From: Angiostrongylus vasorum
Lineage: Eukaryota > Nematoda > Chromadorea > Rhabditida > Metastrongylidae
Direction of reading: 5' to 3'
NCBI GenBank assembly: GCA_018806985.1
Contig: JADANN010000099.1
Span: 2,170,001-2,234,000, forward strand
DNA length: 64,000 nucleotides
Shown here: piece by piece, positions 11,601-21,357 of the stretch
Layout: each line of letters starts with the position of its first letter
Position numbering within the stretch: the stretch's first letter is position 1
Made by a program: the position numbers and the translations under genes
Notes under the pieces: generated by a model
The model's database searches: none
What the model saw: only the letters and a program-made list of their open reading frames with translations
What the model was told of the DNA's origin: nothing

Positions 11601-14600
11601 TTCCCCAATTCCAGCCACGCATTATTTATAGTTTTGCGGCGAATTCAACTGGGCGCAGGAGGACCACACCAAATTGCTCTACGGTATCTCGCTATTGGTG
11701 GTACAGTTTGTGATTCCAGCTGTGATCATGTCGATCTGCTACTGGAACATTCTCCAAAAGGTTTGCGTCATAGTACTTCAACTCCTTTCCGGAACTAGAA
11801 TTTCAAGTATTCGTTAGCGTGAAGAAATTTAGTTTGAGAAAAAACACATCACGCAAAGTGTTTTCAAGAGGTGATAGTTCGACTGGGATTGAAACACACA
11901 GAGCTCGACATGCGCAGGGTGCAATACGTTGGACGCGAAAGTAGTGACAACCTTCAACTTTAAACGAAAATATCTCAGGTTATAGCAGATTTTATTAGTT
12001 GGGATAAAAAGAATTTCAGTCTACTTCCTTGCTGGTAAAATTCTCTTATTCTGACCTGATGAAAATTTGATTTTCTCGACCACAGCTCGCATATTTCCTT
12101 CACTGTTTCGCGTAAACTTTCATCTTTCGAATGCGAAGCCTCAGACATCGTGGTCTAGCCTAGCAGCACTCGACCTGTTCTACAATTTGTCACTGATGTT
12201 TGCGACAACCGTGCTTGCCTAAGGATTTTTTAAGATGAATTTTCGTTCCCAATTTGTCGGAAACATTAGCTTAAAAAATATTTACGGTCGAAAGAATACT
12301 GGAAAGAAGTCGTTCAATAGATTAAGGTTGAGGAGCAAAGTTTCTTCTGTAAATGTTTATGTAGTAACCGCAATGGTGCTGAGATATATGCAAAACCCCG
12401 AACCGCAGGTGTCTGCGGTGGGGGAAAAGAACGTGCTATTACCTTTTCTGAGGGGGACTAACGCCTTCACCACCACACCATGCAGCTACTTCGTTGCTCT
12501 TGTCTCTAAGCTAGTTTTATCGATCAGTGCCATCAGCAATCACCCATCAACATGTTAAAAAGGTGATAGCACGTTCGTTCCCCACCGCAGACACCTGCGG
12601 TTCGGAGTTTTGCAAATATTCTTCGTATGCTTGTTGAGCAAACGCGAGGTGTTATTTTTATTCTTTATTCACAAATAAGCTGACGTTTAGGCGGATTTCG
12701 CCTTCCTCAGAGCCGCTATATTACGCTTCCATCTGAATTCTGTGCGGTTGGTCTCCACGCGACATACTCAGTGGAAGCCTCATAGAAAGCGGCTCTGAAG
12801 CGAAATCCGCCGAAACGTCAGCATTTGTGAATAAAGAATAAAAATAACACCTCGCATTTGCTCAACAAGAATACGAAGAACTACTTGATCAATGCCGAGG
12901 TTAGATGAAAGTCGGTCATGGGATTTTGCAAATATCTCACCATCACTGTTATTGTAAAAGGATAAAGGATAAAGCTCTCGATGTTGATCAATCCCTGAGG
13001 GATGCGCCACGCATTCGACTTCATTAATCATCGTTTGGTGGTGATTGAATGCAAATCTGCCCTTTACAATGACTCGCGTGGTCTAGCGATGGATGAGCCT
13101 GTGCTGCTATCCTCCCGGACAAGTCTGGTACCAATTTGCCGACCCCGGATGAATGGAATTATTGGTGGGCTATGGGCGATGGGATCGATTCCTCGGGTGT
13201 GTTGCAGGGCGCTTCCGACCACTGCGCCACACGCGCCCTTTGTTGCACCGTTGCACTGTTATTGTACCACACGTAATACCCTGCTGTTGAAAGGTCTGAA
13301 CTTCTGAAATTCTCTACTGGTCGAGGAAAAGGGTTTGCACTTAATTTGATGCATATTTTCTCAAAAAAAATTTAGTAGAAGTGACCTACCAAAACTATCT
13401 CGGATTTTTTTCAACTTCAGTAACCGACATTCTTTAAATATCAACTCTTTAGAAAGGGAAAGATTTTTGCACAAACTTAATTTCTGCCTCTGTTCTTTTC
13501 GCCTTTTTAAACAGCAGACCCAATTGTTGTTGAATTGATTTGTTGTCACTTCTCGTCGTTTTTCAGCTCTACAAATCTCTATAGTTGCTGGTGGACAGGG
13601 ATTTGAACCAGTTGTTCGACAGTAGGAAAGGAACTCGTGTCATGCGATGGCCGATTTCTTTTCTGAGAGAATGGAACTCTGCGCAGCCATCATTTCCCTA
13701 TTATATTAAGAGCGACATTCCTGAAGTGCCCAGAGCAGTCTCACTTCATTTTGACACTCAGAAGCATCGACACCTTAGTCGACGCACTCCACTGGCAAAG
13801 AAGAACTTCTAGACGTCGACCGGCGCCTAGAGCCTGTACATAAAATGACTCCGTCCCATTATCATTCTACGAAGATAAGATCTGGAGTGAAGCTCGAGCC
13901 AAAGCACTCTCTGTATGATTCTTACCACTCTCCCAGTTCGTTTTCTCTATATCTCCGGATGAATCTTTTAAAACGTCTTGATGATGTACGATTCCACCAT
14001 CATGGGAATATCAATAGAGTCCACTATTTCTTTAATTAACTAGTATCTTTAGTGTGTTTGCGGACTTTGACGTTATTTTTTTCCGTTATTTCGTAACGAA
14101 GAGTCACATTTCATATCATTACAATCAAAGTTTATCTTAATGCTCTACAGCTGTCAACTTTGTTTTTATGTTATGTATTGCATAGTCTGAGAAAAACTGT
14201 TCAGGTGCGAGCTGACTGGATTGTCGACGAAGGCTCCATGTTGACAGCTACTCAGCAAGCCCAAGTTTGTCGTTTCTTTTTAATGAAAATAGCACCGTCC
14301 AGAAATTTCCCGGACTGCGTACAAAGACCGTTATATTTTTTGCATAATTAAATTTCGGGCCTTTCTTTTACTGTAAACCTAGTTGGATTCATTGCCTTCA
14401 CCTCGAGCATTTTCCCCGTAGAATTCTATTTGTCGATGGAATCGAATTTTTTGTGTTCCTTAAAACAGAAAATGAGTGGCAGCATTCAGGAATTTTCTAG
14501 ATTGCGATGTTTATATTTCAACTGAATGTGTGAATTCATGTGGCTGCAATTTCGCTTCTTTAGACGGCCGTTCGTAAGAGACGAGTCATGTACGTGCTGA

Positions 14601-16578
14601 TTCTGATGGTCGTTGTTTTCATGACAAGTTGGTTGCCACTCTCTGCGGTCAACTTGATTAAGGACCTAGAAATCCCACTGGTAAGAAGGAATTATAGCAC
14701 GAAATATTTGAGTAACTTAAGGAAATATCTACTGAAGCATCATCAATAAATTCTCCAATAGCTACATGTTTTTTAGTGCTTCGTATTCCGTGTTAAACAC
14801 TTTGTAGCACTTTGATTGTTCTTGGTGAGAAATCACCATCTTTTTCAGATTCTTGAGCAGATGTACTTTAAGCTGTTGAACGTGCACGCGATTGCCATGA
14901 CCTCGGTGGTGTGGAATCCGTTGCTTTACTTTTGGATGAGTAAAGTGAGTATTCACACTTCTCCTTTTCTGATTCATGACAATGAATTTATGTAACACGT
15001 CTCACAACTAACCATTCAGAGTGCACTTGGGTGTTAAATATAGTTGTCAAAAAAAGTTCATGCTATATAAACCAGTGAAAATTTCAATTGATCTGTCTAC
15101 TACGCTCTTCTCAACACCAGTTGCTTAGTATGTGAGCTCATTGGTACACTTCAGATTCGTGGATAAAATCTTGCAGAAGTGCAAAAAACACTAGGGATAG
15201 GCCTTGCTTCCGTATGACAGCGCGTGAGGGGGATGGAGACTAAGTCTTTACTGGGACGGGAACCACTGCTGTAAACTGCTAGAATAAGCACGGATATGCA
15301 GCCTTTTCCTCTGTGCAACTTATTATACAAGACATGCATAAATATGAGAAATTCACCACTACCTTCTAATAGACTTTCAATGGAAGACAGTGGAAGAGTT
15401 TATGTCAAGAATTTTTGTGAAGTCTTGAGCGGAAATGACCGCTTGTTGTCCCGAGGGAATTCGATACGTTTAACTTTTAAACGGTTATGTTGAGAATCCA
15501 TTCATTTATACAGATGAAGCGAGCTTCACCACTTCTCTTATTCTTTCTGGTTTCCACCATCATCCATGGAGCTCCATTTCTTCTTGAACACCTGACCGAC
15601 GATTGGCTTTGATATAACAAGGTTGATTAGAACCATGATATAACAAAGAAGGCTCACTCTGCCTATTGTCATGCATAATTTGCTTGCATTCATTTTCTTA
15701 TTAAGTGGAAAAAAAAACCTTGGGCAACATTTGGTTAACGAATCCTTCTCAAAAGATCGTTACGACTGCAGCAGTAAGACACCATTTCTTAAGGAAGGAA
15801 GCTTCTTGAATTAGGAGAAGCGATGTGGTTGATCTTTGTTCAAGCTGTACCAATGCAAAACTTCGAAACGGTTATTACACTTCTAAAGAATTCTGAATAA
15901 CTCCCTAATTGTTGTGTATGTCACGCACGTTTTTTATTTACATATGTTTGTATGTATATATGGATGTGTCTTTGTATGTAATATGTGTGTGTATATGTGT
16001 GTCCGTGTAAATGTGTGCGTGTGCGTGGGTGCGTGTGTGTGTGTGTGGAGGAAAGAGGGACGTGTTTCTGAAGTATCCGATGTTAGCCAAGTTGTTCACA
16101 GTATTTTATAAAAACAATGGTACAGCTACCACCATCTCTGAACTAATTATAATGCGAAACCTCTCCACAGATTATAGTTCTGCCTCAGGAATTCATTCTC
16201 GCACTTTTTATTTATTTGAATGGTATAGCATTTTTTGCTACAATGCGAAAATATTTAATATGGATAAGTTATAAATCTCATATATCTTAACCACATAAGG
16301 TTAATATGTCTATTATTTTCTAGCGGCATCGTCGAGCACTCAAGGACGACATGACATGGCTGACAAACGTTCGAAGACACACCAACGTTGGCGTGTTGTC
16401 TAGATTCACACCATCGCCTTCAGTGTCATTGGTATACCGACAAACTCTTGAGAAGCACCTCGGAGTGCACAATTTCAGGTCGTGTCCTAAATTCGCTTTC
16501 ATTTTTTTTATCGTGTTACCGTGCAACGCGCGATTCCCTCGGAGAGATTCCCTAACGGTTAGCCGCGAGAGAAAGTAG
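5587..16578 (+). CDS. Neuropeptide (NPY/NPF-type) G protein-coupled receptor, frame-damaged
   Basis: A rhodopsin-class seven-helix receptor for a peptide ligand, expected in the plasma membrane. Proposed exons: 5587-5658 (tentative), 8947-9100, 10950-11058, 11287-11383, 11440-11543, 11632-11760, 14205-14264, 14564-14680, 14849-14944 and 16324 to 16479 or 16578. Landmarks appear in order: GNGLL (TM1), LAVSDL (TM2), RWVFG and VLCKIVP with the ECL1 cysteine, AIDRYR (DRY), FCGEFNW with the ECL2 cysteine, SWLPLSAVNL (TM6), NPLLYFW (TM7) and a basic tail RHRRALKDDMTWL. Splice sites are canonical. Two faults are visible: a missing base after DRYR, and exon 4 ending two bases into a codon while exon 5 must start in phase 0. 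It is either a recent pseudogene or a sequence with two indel errors. The class call is firm. I cannot name the orthologue. Confidence 0.88.
5659..8377 (+). other. Putative first intron of the receptor, no recognised element
   Basis: About 2.7 kb with scattered short frames. One stretch, 7750-7882, is open for 44 codons directly after a TTTCAG acceptor and is noted in the findings. No repeat family was recognised before the SINE at 8378. Confidence 0.35.
8378..8657 (+). repeat. SINE family B copy (tRNA-derived), full length
   Basis: The head GCGTGTAGTGCAGTGG matches a pol III A box. GTGGAATCGATCC about 40 bases later is a B-box-like sequence. The body (ACCAGACTTGTCTGGGAGG) and the 3' end (GATTGATCAACGCCGA then TTTATCCTTTT) recur in about ten copies in this window. 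It sits in the intron just upstream of the TM1 exon. The 93-codon frame here comes from the repeat. Confidence 0.8.
8947..9100 (+). CDS. Receptor exon: TM1 to TM2
   Basis: Acceptor TTTACAG at 8940-8946. One leftover base, then 51 codons, then donor CTG|GTCAGT. It encodes LWCVKVIYSLIYALIF, GNGLLISS and NVFLVNLAVSDL, which cover TM1, ICL1 and the start of TM2 with its conserved Asn and Asp. Confidence 0.9.
9101..10949 (+). other. Receptor intron, no recognised element
   Basis: About 1.85 kb of AT-rich intron. Open frames inside it are short and show no splice-consistent coding pattern. No repeat family was recognised. Confidence 0.5.
10950..11058 (+). CDS. Receptor exon: TM2 end, ECL1, TM3 start
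   Basis: Acceptor GTTTAG. 36 codons plus one base, ending TCA G|GTGAAT. It continues LAVSDL in phase as LLCITAVPITPVLAFM, then RWVFG and LCKIVPSCQAIS. The ECL1 Trp and the TM3 Cys that pairs with ECL2 are both present. Confidence 0.9.
11287..11383 (+). pseudogene. Receptor exon: TM3 end, DRY, ICL2, with one-base deletion
   Basis: Acceptor ATTTCAG. It reads VLISSWCLCYIAIDRYR in phase, then meets a stop at 11352-11354. Restoring one base after 11336 would return the frame to IVTPLKEPWKLHHAQ up to a clean CAG|GTGAAA donor. The exon is 97 bases where 98 would fit both splice phases. It is a genuine frameshift or a sequence error. Confidence 0.8.
11440..11543 (+). CDS. Receptor exon: TM4 to ECL2
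   Basis: Acceptor CCTCAG. It encodes SVLIVTWLVAVFASSPLYFF then TIIENAHHDEYYLM, a typical TM4 followed by the start of ECL2. The only workable donor, CG|GTGAGG, leaves two bases over. The next exon needs none, so the junction is one base short. Confidence 0.75.
11632..11760 (+). CDS. Receptor exon: ECL2 to TM5
   Basis: Acceptor TTTATAG. 43 codons ending AAG|GTTTGC. It reads FCGEFNWAQEDHTKLLYGIS then LLVVQFVIPAVIMSICYWNI. The ECL2 cysteine and the TM5 proline are both present. Confidence 0.88.
11761..12366 (+). other. Receptor intron, proximal part
   Basis: About 600 bases with nothing recognised. It precedes a cluster of nested repeats (family D, Penelope ends, SINE B) between 12,367 and 13,253 in the same intron. 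Confidence 0.4.
12367..12620. repeat. Family D repeat, inverted arms
   Basis: The first about 190 bases are a minus-orientation family D copy: GCTGAGATATATGCAAAACC, CCGCAGGTGTCTGCGGTGGG, then a tRNA-like head in reverse. A plus-orientation arm follows (GTTCGTTCCCCACCGCAGAC, then GGAGTTTTGCAAATATTC). The two halves can fold back on each other. Confidence 0.65.
12621..12870. mobile_element. Two Penelope-like element ends head to head, each with a hammerhead-like motif
   Basis: TTGTTGAGCAAACGCGAGG at about 12,629 and its reverse complement near 12,850 are the outer ends of two inverted modules. Each carries an HHR-like core: on the minus strand at 12,671-12,720 (CTGAGGA, GGCG/CGCC stem, AAAC, GTCAGC) and on the plus strand at 12,789-12,825 (GCGAAATCCGC, GAAAC, GTCAGC). 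No protein-coding part lies between them. Confidence 0.6.
12957..13253 (-). repeat. SINE family B copy with 13-bp target duplication
   Basis: Family B in reverse, starting with AAAGGATAAAGGATAAAGC and ending in CACTGCGCCACACGCGCCC. It is bracketed by the direct repeat CACTGTTATTGTA at 12,944-12,956 and 13,254-13,266. That proves insertion by retroposition and fixes the ends. It lies in a receptor intron. Confidence 0.85.
13267..14204 (+). other. Receptor intron, distal part
   Basis: It contains a 75-codon open frame at 13,585-13,812 that follows a TTTTTCAG tract at 13,558-13,565, but a TAG separates the two. It does not match the receptor family and I cannot assign it. Confidence 0.3.
14205..14264 (+). 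CDS. Receptor exon: ICL3
   Basis: Acceptor TGTTCAG, 20 codons (VRADWIVDEGSMLTATQQAQ), donor CAA|GTTTGT. It fits in phase between the TM5 exon (CYWNILQK) and the TM6 exon (TAVRKRR). Confidence 0.8.
14564..14680 (+). CDS. Receptor exon: TM6
   Basis: Acceptor CTTTAG, 39 codons, donor CTG|GTAAGA. It reads TAVRKRRVMYVLILMVVVFM then TSWLPLSAVNL. The basic ICL3 end and the SWLP form of the TM6 proline motif are visible. Confidence 0.9.
14849..14944 (+). CDS. Receptor exon: TM7
   Basis: Acceptor TTTTTCAG, 32 codons, donor AAA|GTGAGT. It reads EQMYFKLLNVHAIAMTSVVW then NPLLYFWMSK, with the NPxxY motif as NPLLY. Confidence 0.9.
14945..16323 (+). other. Last receptor intron with a GT-rich microsatellite
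   Basis: About 1.4 kb. Bases 15,950-16,047 are an imperfect GT/TATG microsatellite. The two overlapping cysteine- and valine-rich frames there are products of the repeat. Nothing else was recognised. Confidence 0.5.
16324..16578 (+). CDS. Receptor exon: cytoplasmic tail
   Basis: Acceptor TTTTCTAG. It continues FWMSK in phase as RHRRALKDDMTWLTN, then RRHTNVGVLSRFTPSPSVSL and RQTLEKHLGVHNF. The coding match seems to stop at about 16,479, where TTCAG|GTCGTG could be a donor. If unspliced, the frame runs to a stop at 16,576-16,578 with a less convincing tail. An RTE fragment begins about 65 bases later and may have displaced the true last exon. Confidence 0.8.
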   Translation, partial: RHRRALKDDMTWLTNVRRHTNVGVLSRFTPSPSVSLVYRQTLEKHLGVHNFRSCPKFAFIFFIVLPCNARFPRRDSLTVSRERK

Positions 16579-16639
16579 CACGTTCCCACGTGGCAGATCG
16601 GGGAGGAGGACGAAAACAACTCGAGTTGGACATTTACGA

Positions 16640-18700
16640 TTGAAAAGATGTGGATAAATACAGGTTTTGGCAATCTTCGTCACTTACGCAAAGTCATCAA
16701 ACAATAACGAAGAAAAAGTCGAAGCATTCTACGTGGACCCTGGGATATTCCACGAAGGAGACCATACATTCTTCATGGTCATCATTGGAGTTTTTAACGC
16801 TAAGATTCAACCCAAAAGAGCGTCTGAAGAACGTTACAATGGGGCCCACGATTAAAATGGAGCGAGAAAGTTGAGCGACTGCCTAAATTTATCATGACGG
16901 CCAAGACAACATCTTTACGCCAGCGCTATGAAAGCTGAGAGTTCGAAAGTCACCGACAGACGTCTGTCTTCAGAAATATTGGAGCTGATGCGCCAGCGTG
17001 GAATCGCAAGAGCTACAGGCAACCGCCAGCTCACGTCTGGACTTGCAAAACAATGCAGACAGGCGATAAAAGAAGATCTTTGAAAGAGAAGAGCAGCAGT
17101 AATGGTCGAACCTGCAGAGGTTGGGGAAAAGCATTCGCAAAAGCCCACCGAAATTTGGCCATTTACAAAACAAAGATTACTCCACTCCGGCGCCCAGACG
17201 GAGCAGTTACAACTTCGATTGAGACAGGGAGAAAATCATTCACGATTACTACTCGGATCTCTTCGATAGGCACGTCCCTTCTACCTTCATATGAAATAAA
17301 GGAGGATGAATATGTCGTCCAATCAGTTCTCTATTCCGAAATCCTGAGTGCTATTCTTTCGGTCGAGTACGAAACAACACCTGGTCCGGAGAGGATGAGA
17401 TATCAACATCTGAGAAACCTTCCACCAATCCTCACAAACACACTGGCTCGCCTCTCCACACGTTACCTGTTAGAATGCAAGGTCTAATTAACAATTAGAA
17501 GGCCATCAAAACTATATTATTGTTTTAAAAAGAGGACCTTTGTGATACCGGCAACTATCTCCCAGTTTTAACGATGTTGAATCGTTAAAAACTGGCTGAG
17601 AAAAGGCAACGCAGGAGCTTTTGTGGTGTAATGGGTAAAACACGAGCCCTGGAAGGAGTAATCGCAGGTTTGAATCTGGTGTGGGGTCCAAGTTTTGCAA
17701 ATATCTCAGGACCATTGTGGTTGTATCTCACATAACATGCTGCATTGAAAAAAAATTACGAGCAGTAAATAAAAGGTTAGACATTATGATATTTCTCAAT
17801 CTGCCTGGTGTGTGGTCTGTGGATTTCTCCCTTAAGTCATCTTAAACAAGTCTGACAGAAGATTGGACGAAGGACAGCCACGCAAGGATGCAGATTTTCG
17901 AAAAATGGCTTAGTGGTTGCATCACATCCACACGATAACAAGACGTTAAAGTGCCGTGAAAATGCAATGCAATGCCCTATTTTCATCGACGTAAAGCAGG
18001 CTTTCGACTTAGTTGAGGCGGAAGCAGTCATGGAAGCTCTAGTTAGCCAGGGCGTCCCCTACTCGTTACTCATTATGTTCTTCGTGAGCTGTATAAATAT
18101 TTCGCAACAAAGATGCAACCATACTGCAAAGATCCACGAAAATTATTTATTGTCGAGAACGTCATGCGAACAGTGGAATGGGACAATATGGGAGTGAAAA
18201 TCGGTGGTCGGCAATTACATCGTCTTCACTTTGCTGATAACATCATTCTTATAACATCGGTCATTAGCGAAGCGGAATGAATGCTTGCCGACTTTTGTAA
18301 GGCCTCTGGAAAGAATGGTCTTCGAAGAAATCTCGAAAAAAACGATGTTCATTGGGAAAGCATTGGTTGCGTAGCCCCCTCTCCGTCACGCTCACTGGTA
18401 CGAATATCTCCCAGTGCCCTATTCCGAAGTTATTATCCAGGTCGGGAAATCAACGTGATGAATGGCTTGGAACTAGAATTCAGCAGGAGGAAGCGAGCGG
18501 CTTGTTGAGTTTTCAAGCGCATCAGGGATATAGTGAAGAGAGCAAAAAGCATTACAATTCGTGCACACGTTTTCGACTTCATGATTCTTCATACCTTAAA
18601 GTGTGTGTCAGAAACTTGGTGGCTACGTAAGCGAGATGAGATATCACTCAATGCTATTGAGCGCATAGTTGAAAGGACGATACCAAGAATATTTTCTTAG
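16640..18700 (+). mobile_element. RTE-1-like non-LTR retroposon, 5'-truncated and frameshifted
   Basis: In order on the plus strand: an APE endonuclease fragment (FVTYAKSS, VEAFYVDPGIFHEGDH, FNAKIQPKRASEE), a linker domain from about 16,915 (MKAESSKVTDR, RQRGIARATGNRQLTSGL), the start of RT (PGPERMRYQHLRNLPP at about 17,390), RT core (FIDVKQAFDLVEAEAVMEAL at about 17,980) and a C-terminal domain (NAIERIVERTIPRIF). Stops and frameshifts are many. A family D SINE sits at 17,600-17,745. The 3' end is cut by a Penelope terminus at about 18,703. Confidence 0.85.
17600..17745 (+). repeat. Family D repeat inside the RTE element
   Basis: This copy shows the tRNA-like head best. TTTTGTGGTGTAATGGGT is A-box-like, and CGCAGGTTTGAATCTGG about 40 bases later is close to the GGTTCGAATCC B box. 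It ends in TTTTGCAAATATCTCAGGAC and TGTGGTTGTATCTCACATAA, the standard family D right arm. Confidence 0.65.
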
Positions 18701-18778
18701 TGAGCAAACACGAGGTTATTATTACAGATAGGTAACAACCACATGTTAGGTTATCAGTCAAACGAAATGCATTTAATA

Positions 18779-18877
18779 TTTATGCTCATGCTAAACAAAG
18801 GTTGGTTTACAATCATGTTATTGCGGAATTTGCAATGACATGATTGTAAACCAATCTTTGTTTAGCATGAGCATAAA
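18779..18877. repeat. 40-bp inverted repeat (foldback)
   Basis: Bases 18,779-18,818 and 18,838-18,877 are reverse complements with one mismatch, separated by 19 bases. The arms begin TTTATGCTCATGCTAAACAA. It lies inside the terminal region of the Penelope-like element. Confidence 0.9.
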
Positions 18878-18892
18878 TAATAATATACAATG

Positions 18893-18935
18893 ATTAATGT
18901 TTCTGCCGTTTCGTCTTCTTCAGAGCTTGAAAGGT
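18893..18935 (-). ncRNA. Degenerate hammerhead-like motif at a Penelope end
   Basis: The minus strand reads GGTCAAGC-like stem I bases, CTGAAGA, a short stem II region, then GAAAC. The cleavage triplet position is ATT rather than GTC and stem II pairs poorly, so it is probably inactive. Confidence 0.35.
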
Positions 18936-21000
18936 CAAACTGACATTTCATATCCTCAGCAGATAGAAATTTGTACATAAAACTTCAATTCGCATAATAA
19001 ACAGTTTCTCTTTTGAACATTCACCGTTTTTCCTTTATAAGCCTCCCAGTTATTTGGTGAAGACGAGCCGCAAAGAGTCTTAGTGGCCATGCCTGGTCAG
19101 ATCAAGAAATTAGCCTGAGTCATGTCGCCACGTCATGCATCATTACGAGTCTTGCGGGTCATTTTCGGAGTCTTGAAATCTATTCGGAATGCTTCGAAAG
19201 TTTTGCTCGCCGAAGTTTTTGATTCTCGTGCGAAGCCTCTACTACAAAAATTTTCCCGTAACGTCATGTGTCCTTTGTGTGCCTCGTGGAGTGGTTCGTT
19301 TGACTGCAATTTTGCCTACTAGATGTTCTCTTGTACGGGCGCAGAGTGATCTACCCATTTTGCCAACGTATTCATCCCCACACGGTACAAGAGACTAGGT
19401 ACATCGGACCCGGTCTCATGCAATCACCTTCGCTACCGTTAGGGCGTACTATGTAATTCTGCGTTGTGTATAAGCTGTCATAGAGGTGGTTACGAACTAG
19501 CTGCTGTCTAAGAGTGCTCGGTGGTATTTTAGTCAGTGCTACCGAATTCTCTAGACAGTCCCTGCTTAAGCAACCTTTTATAGCTGCACTTAGTTCGTTT
19601 GAAATGAAGGGCAAGATAAACGGGATCTTATTATCGTCGCTTGGAGGAGTGGGTTTTGCTTATGCACCTATCCCGAAGAGGTAAATTTTCATAGCCATTT
19701 GAAATGTCTATTTGCCGATCCATTTTCAGGGATTCTTCCTTGTGCTGTCTTCTCGTGCACACACTAGCGGCTGTTCGAAATGTGTTTTTACAAGCGCCCT
19801 TTTTTGTGTATGAGGGCTGAGAGGAGAAATATTGAACTAACATATTTTTGTAACCTGGGTTTCGGTACCACTTGATGATGTAGCCATTTTTAGGATAGGT
19901 TAACATGAAGCTCCAGAAGGTGATACCAGTTGTTTTTCTGTTTCTATAGGGTGGATGTTATATATTCTGACTGTTAGTTCAATAACCTAAACATTTGTCG
20001 ATGTGCTCTTGTGTGGAACAGATGACCTTTATATCTGCAGTGCAGAAATGGTTGGAGATCGATTACCGGCACTTCCACTATAGATATAAAGGCAATAACA
20101 GGGGCTTGGTGTCGGTCGCTGTCCCATTGCCAACCCAGTCATTTGTGCGAAATACATGTCGGACTATGTAAAGGTTGAGCAGTTTGGACACTCAGTTAAG
20201 CGTACTATAAGCTACAGAATCGAGACACCATAGATGTTTATTGTTCTTTCGTGTTGCATAAGAAGTTCGAGAATTTCTTGCCTTGCGAAGTCGTCTTTCG
20301 ACACGTTGTGTACAAATTCCGTAACGTCGAAGGACTCCACCACTTACGTACTGTTAGAACGCGCCTTACGTAGACAACCTAGGAACATTTGGGTATTCGT
20401 AAGGTGGGTTGGAATATGTTTAAGCAAGTGGGTAAGAATTAGGAATAAAAACCATGCTGTTCTAACCGTTGGTCCTTCTCTAGAACTGATGATAAGTCTA
20501 ACGCTGAAGGTTGAGGGTTCGATAGACGCAAGATCACCAGTAGGTACTTATGAGTTTTCATAGGTAGGTACAAGGAAGAACATACTAGCAAGCCAGTTTT
20601 AAGTTGCGAAATAACTGATAGTCTTAAACCTGCCGTCTTGCCATTTTGACCCATTCCGTGTTCAGTTTTCGGGATTGATTTTTAAATTCCTTTTGAGGTG
20701 ATGGGCGACAAAGGAAAGCGTCTTTAAGGTGTTTCTCCGTTATGTCGACGTCTAACTGATTAGCAATTACTACAAACTCTCCACCCTCATCATTAACTGA
20801 TAGCCCAATGGTTTTTGCTAATGTGAGGTTGGATCTGCTATGATCTGGATCTTTCTTCTATGGTAGCTGTTAAGGATTTCGAGAATGAATTTCGTCTGAA
20901 AATATGCGAAAATTGATGTGTACTTCGCCATTGGGGACTTGCTGTCTACGGAACAAGTAGAACGAGGAGACAGTGTTAATTCCTATACCTCTTAATCTTC

Positions 21001-21357
21001 TGTCCTATTTAGTTTCTCAATTCTAACTTTGCAATGGAGCCGATCTTGAAGCTCGAGCAGACTGCATGCGATCCTACCCCCCAGTTCTTTAGAAATAGGG
21101 AAACTTGTACCCAGATGCTAATAGCAAGCGTGTCTCGTCAGGAGTCATCTCTCCTAACAAGGTCAGACTCGCTTTCCTGCCGCGTTATCCACCATGACTT
21201 GACTCTTGCTGCTTTCGTGAAGTTTGTTTTTTATTTTATTGAAGATGGTTTATACCATTGGTTCAGTAGATTTTCTTATTTTTTTCCCTAAGGTAATAGT
21301 AGTTCAAGATTTTATCATCGTTGCCGTAGAAACCTGAAGTTTGTGATTTCTTGTTAG
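21001..21357. other. Stretch with no recognised gene
   Basis: It carries an 85-codon plus-strand frame at 21,034-21,291 with no recognisable motif. It may be the far end of the Penelope-like element read in the wrong strand. Confidence 0.3.

Larger units (their letters stand above)
18701..21000 (-). mobile_element. Penelope-like element (RT plus GIY-YIG), decayed
   Basis: Minus strand, 5' to 3': RT fragments at about 20,560-20,280 (SFDVTEFVHN), an AMG motif at about 20,130 (GLAMGQRPTP), a connector at about 19,900-19,640 (KWYRNPGYKNMLVQYFSSQP, EESLKMDRQIDISNGYENLP) and the start of a GIY-YIG-type region at about 19,450-19,370 (GDCMRPGPMYLVSC). The 3' terminus at 18,703 has TGAGCAAACACGAGG and a degenerate hammerhead-like motif. 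Frameshifts are frequent. The 5' limit is uncertain. Confidence 0.75.

Noticed and set aside
13585..13812. Alternative ICL3 exon of the receptor
   Set aside because: An in-frame stop separates it from the TTTTTCAG acceptor, it does not resemble the family, and a well-fitting ICL3 exon exists at 14,205-14,264.
15914..16111. Cysteine-rich small secreted protein
   Set aside because: The frame is made by a TATG/TGTGTG microsatellite in the last receptor intron.
20234..20563. 109-codon plus-strand frame
   Set aside because: Antisense to reverse-transcriptase sequence of the Penelope-like element on the minus strand.
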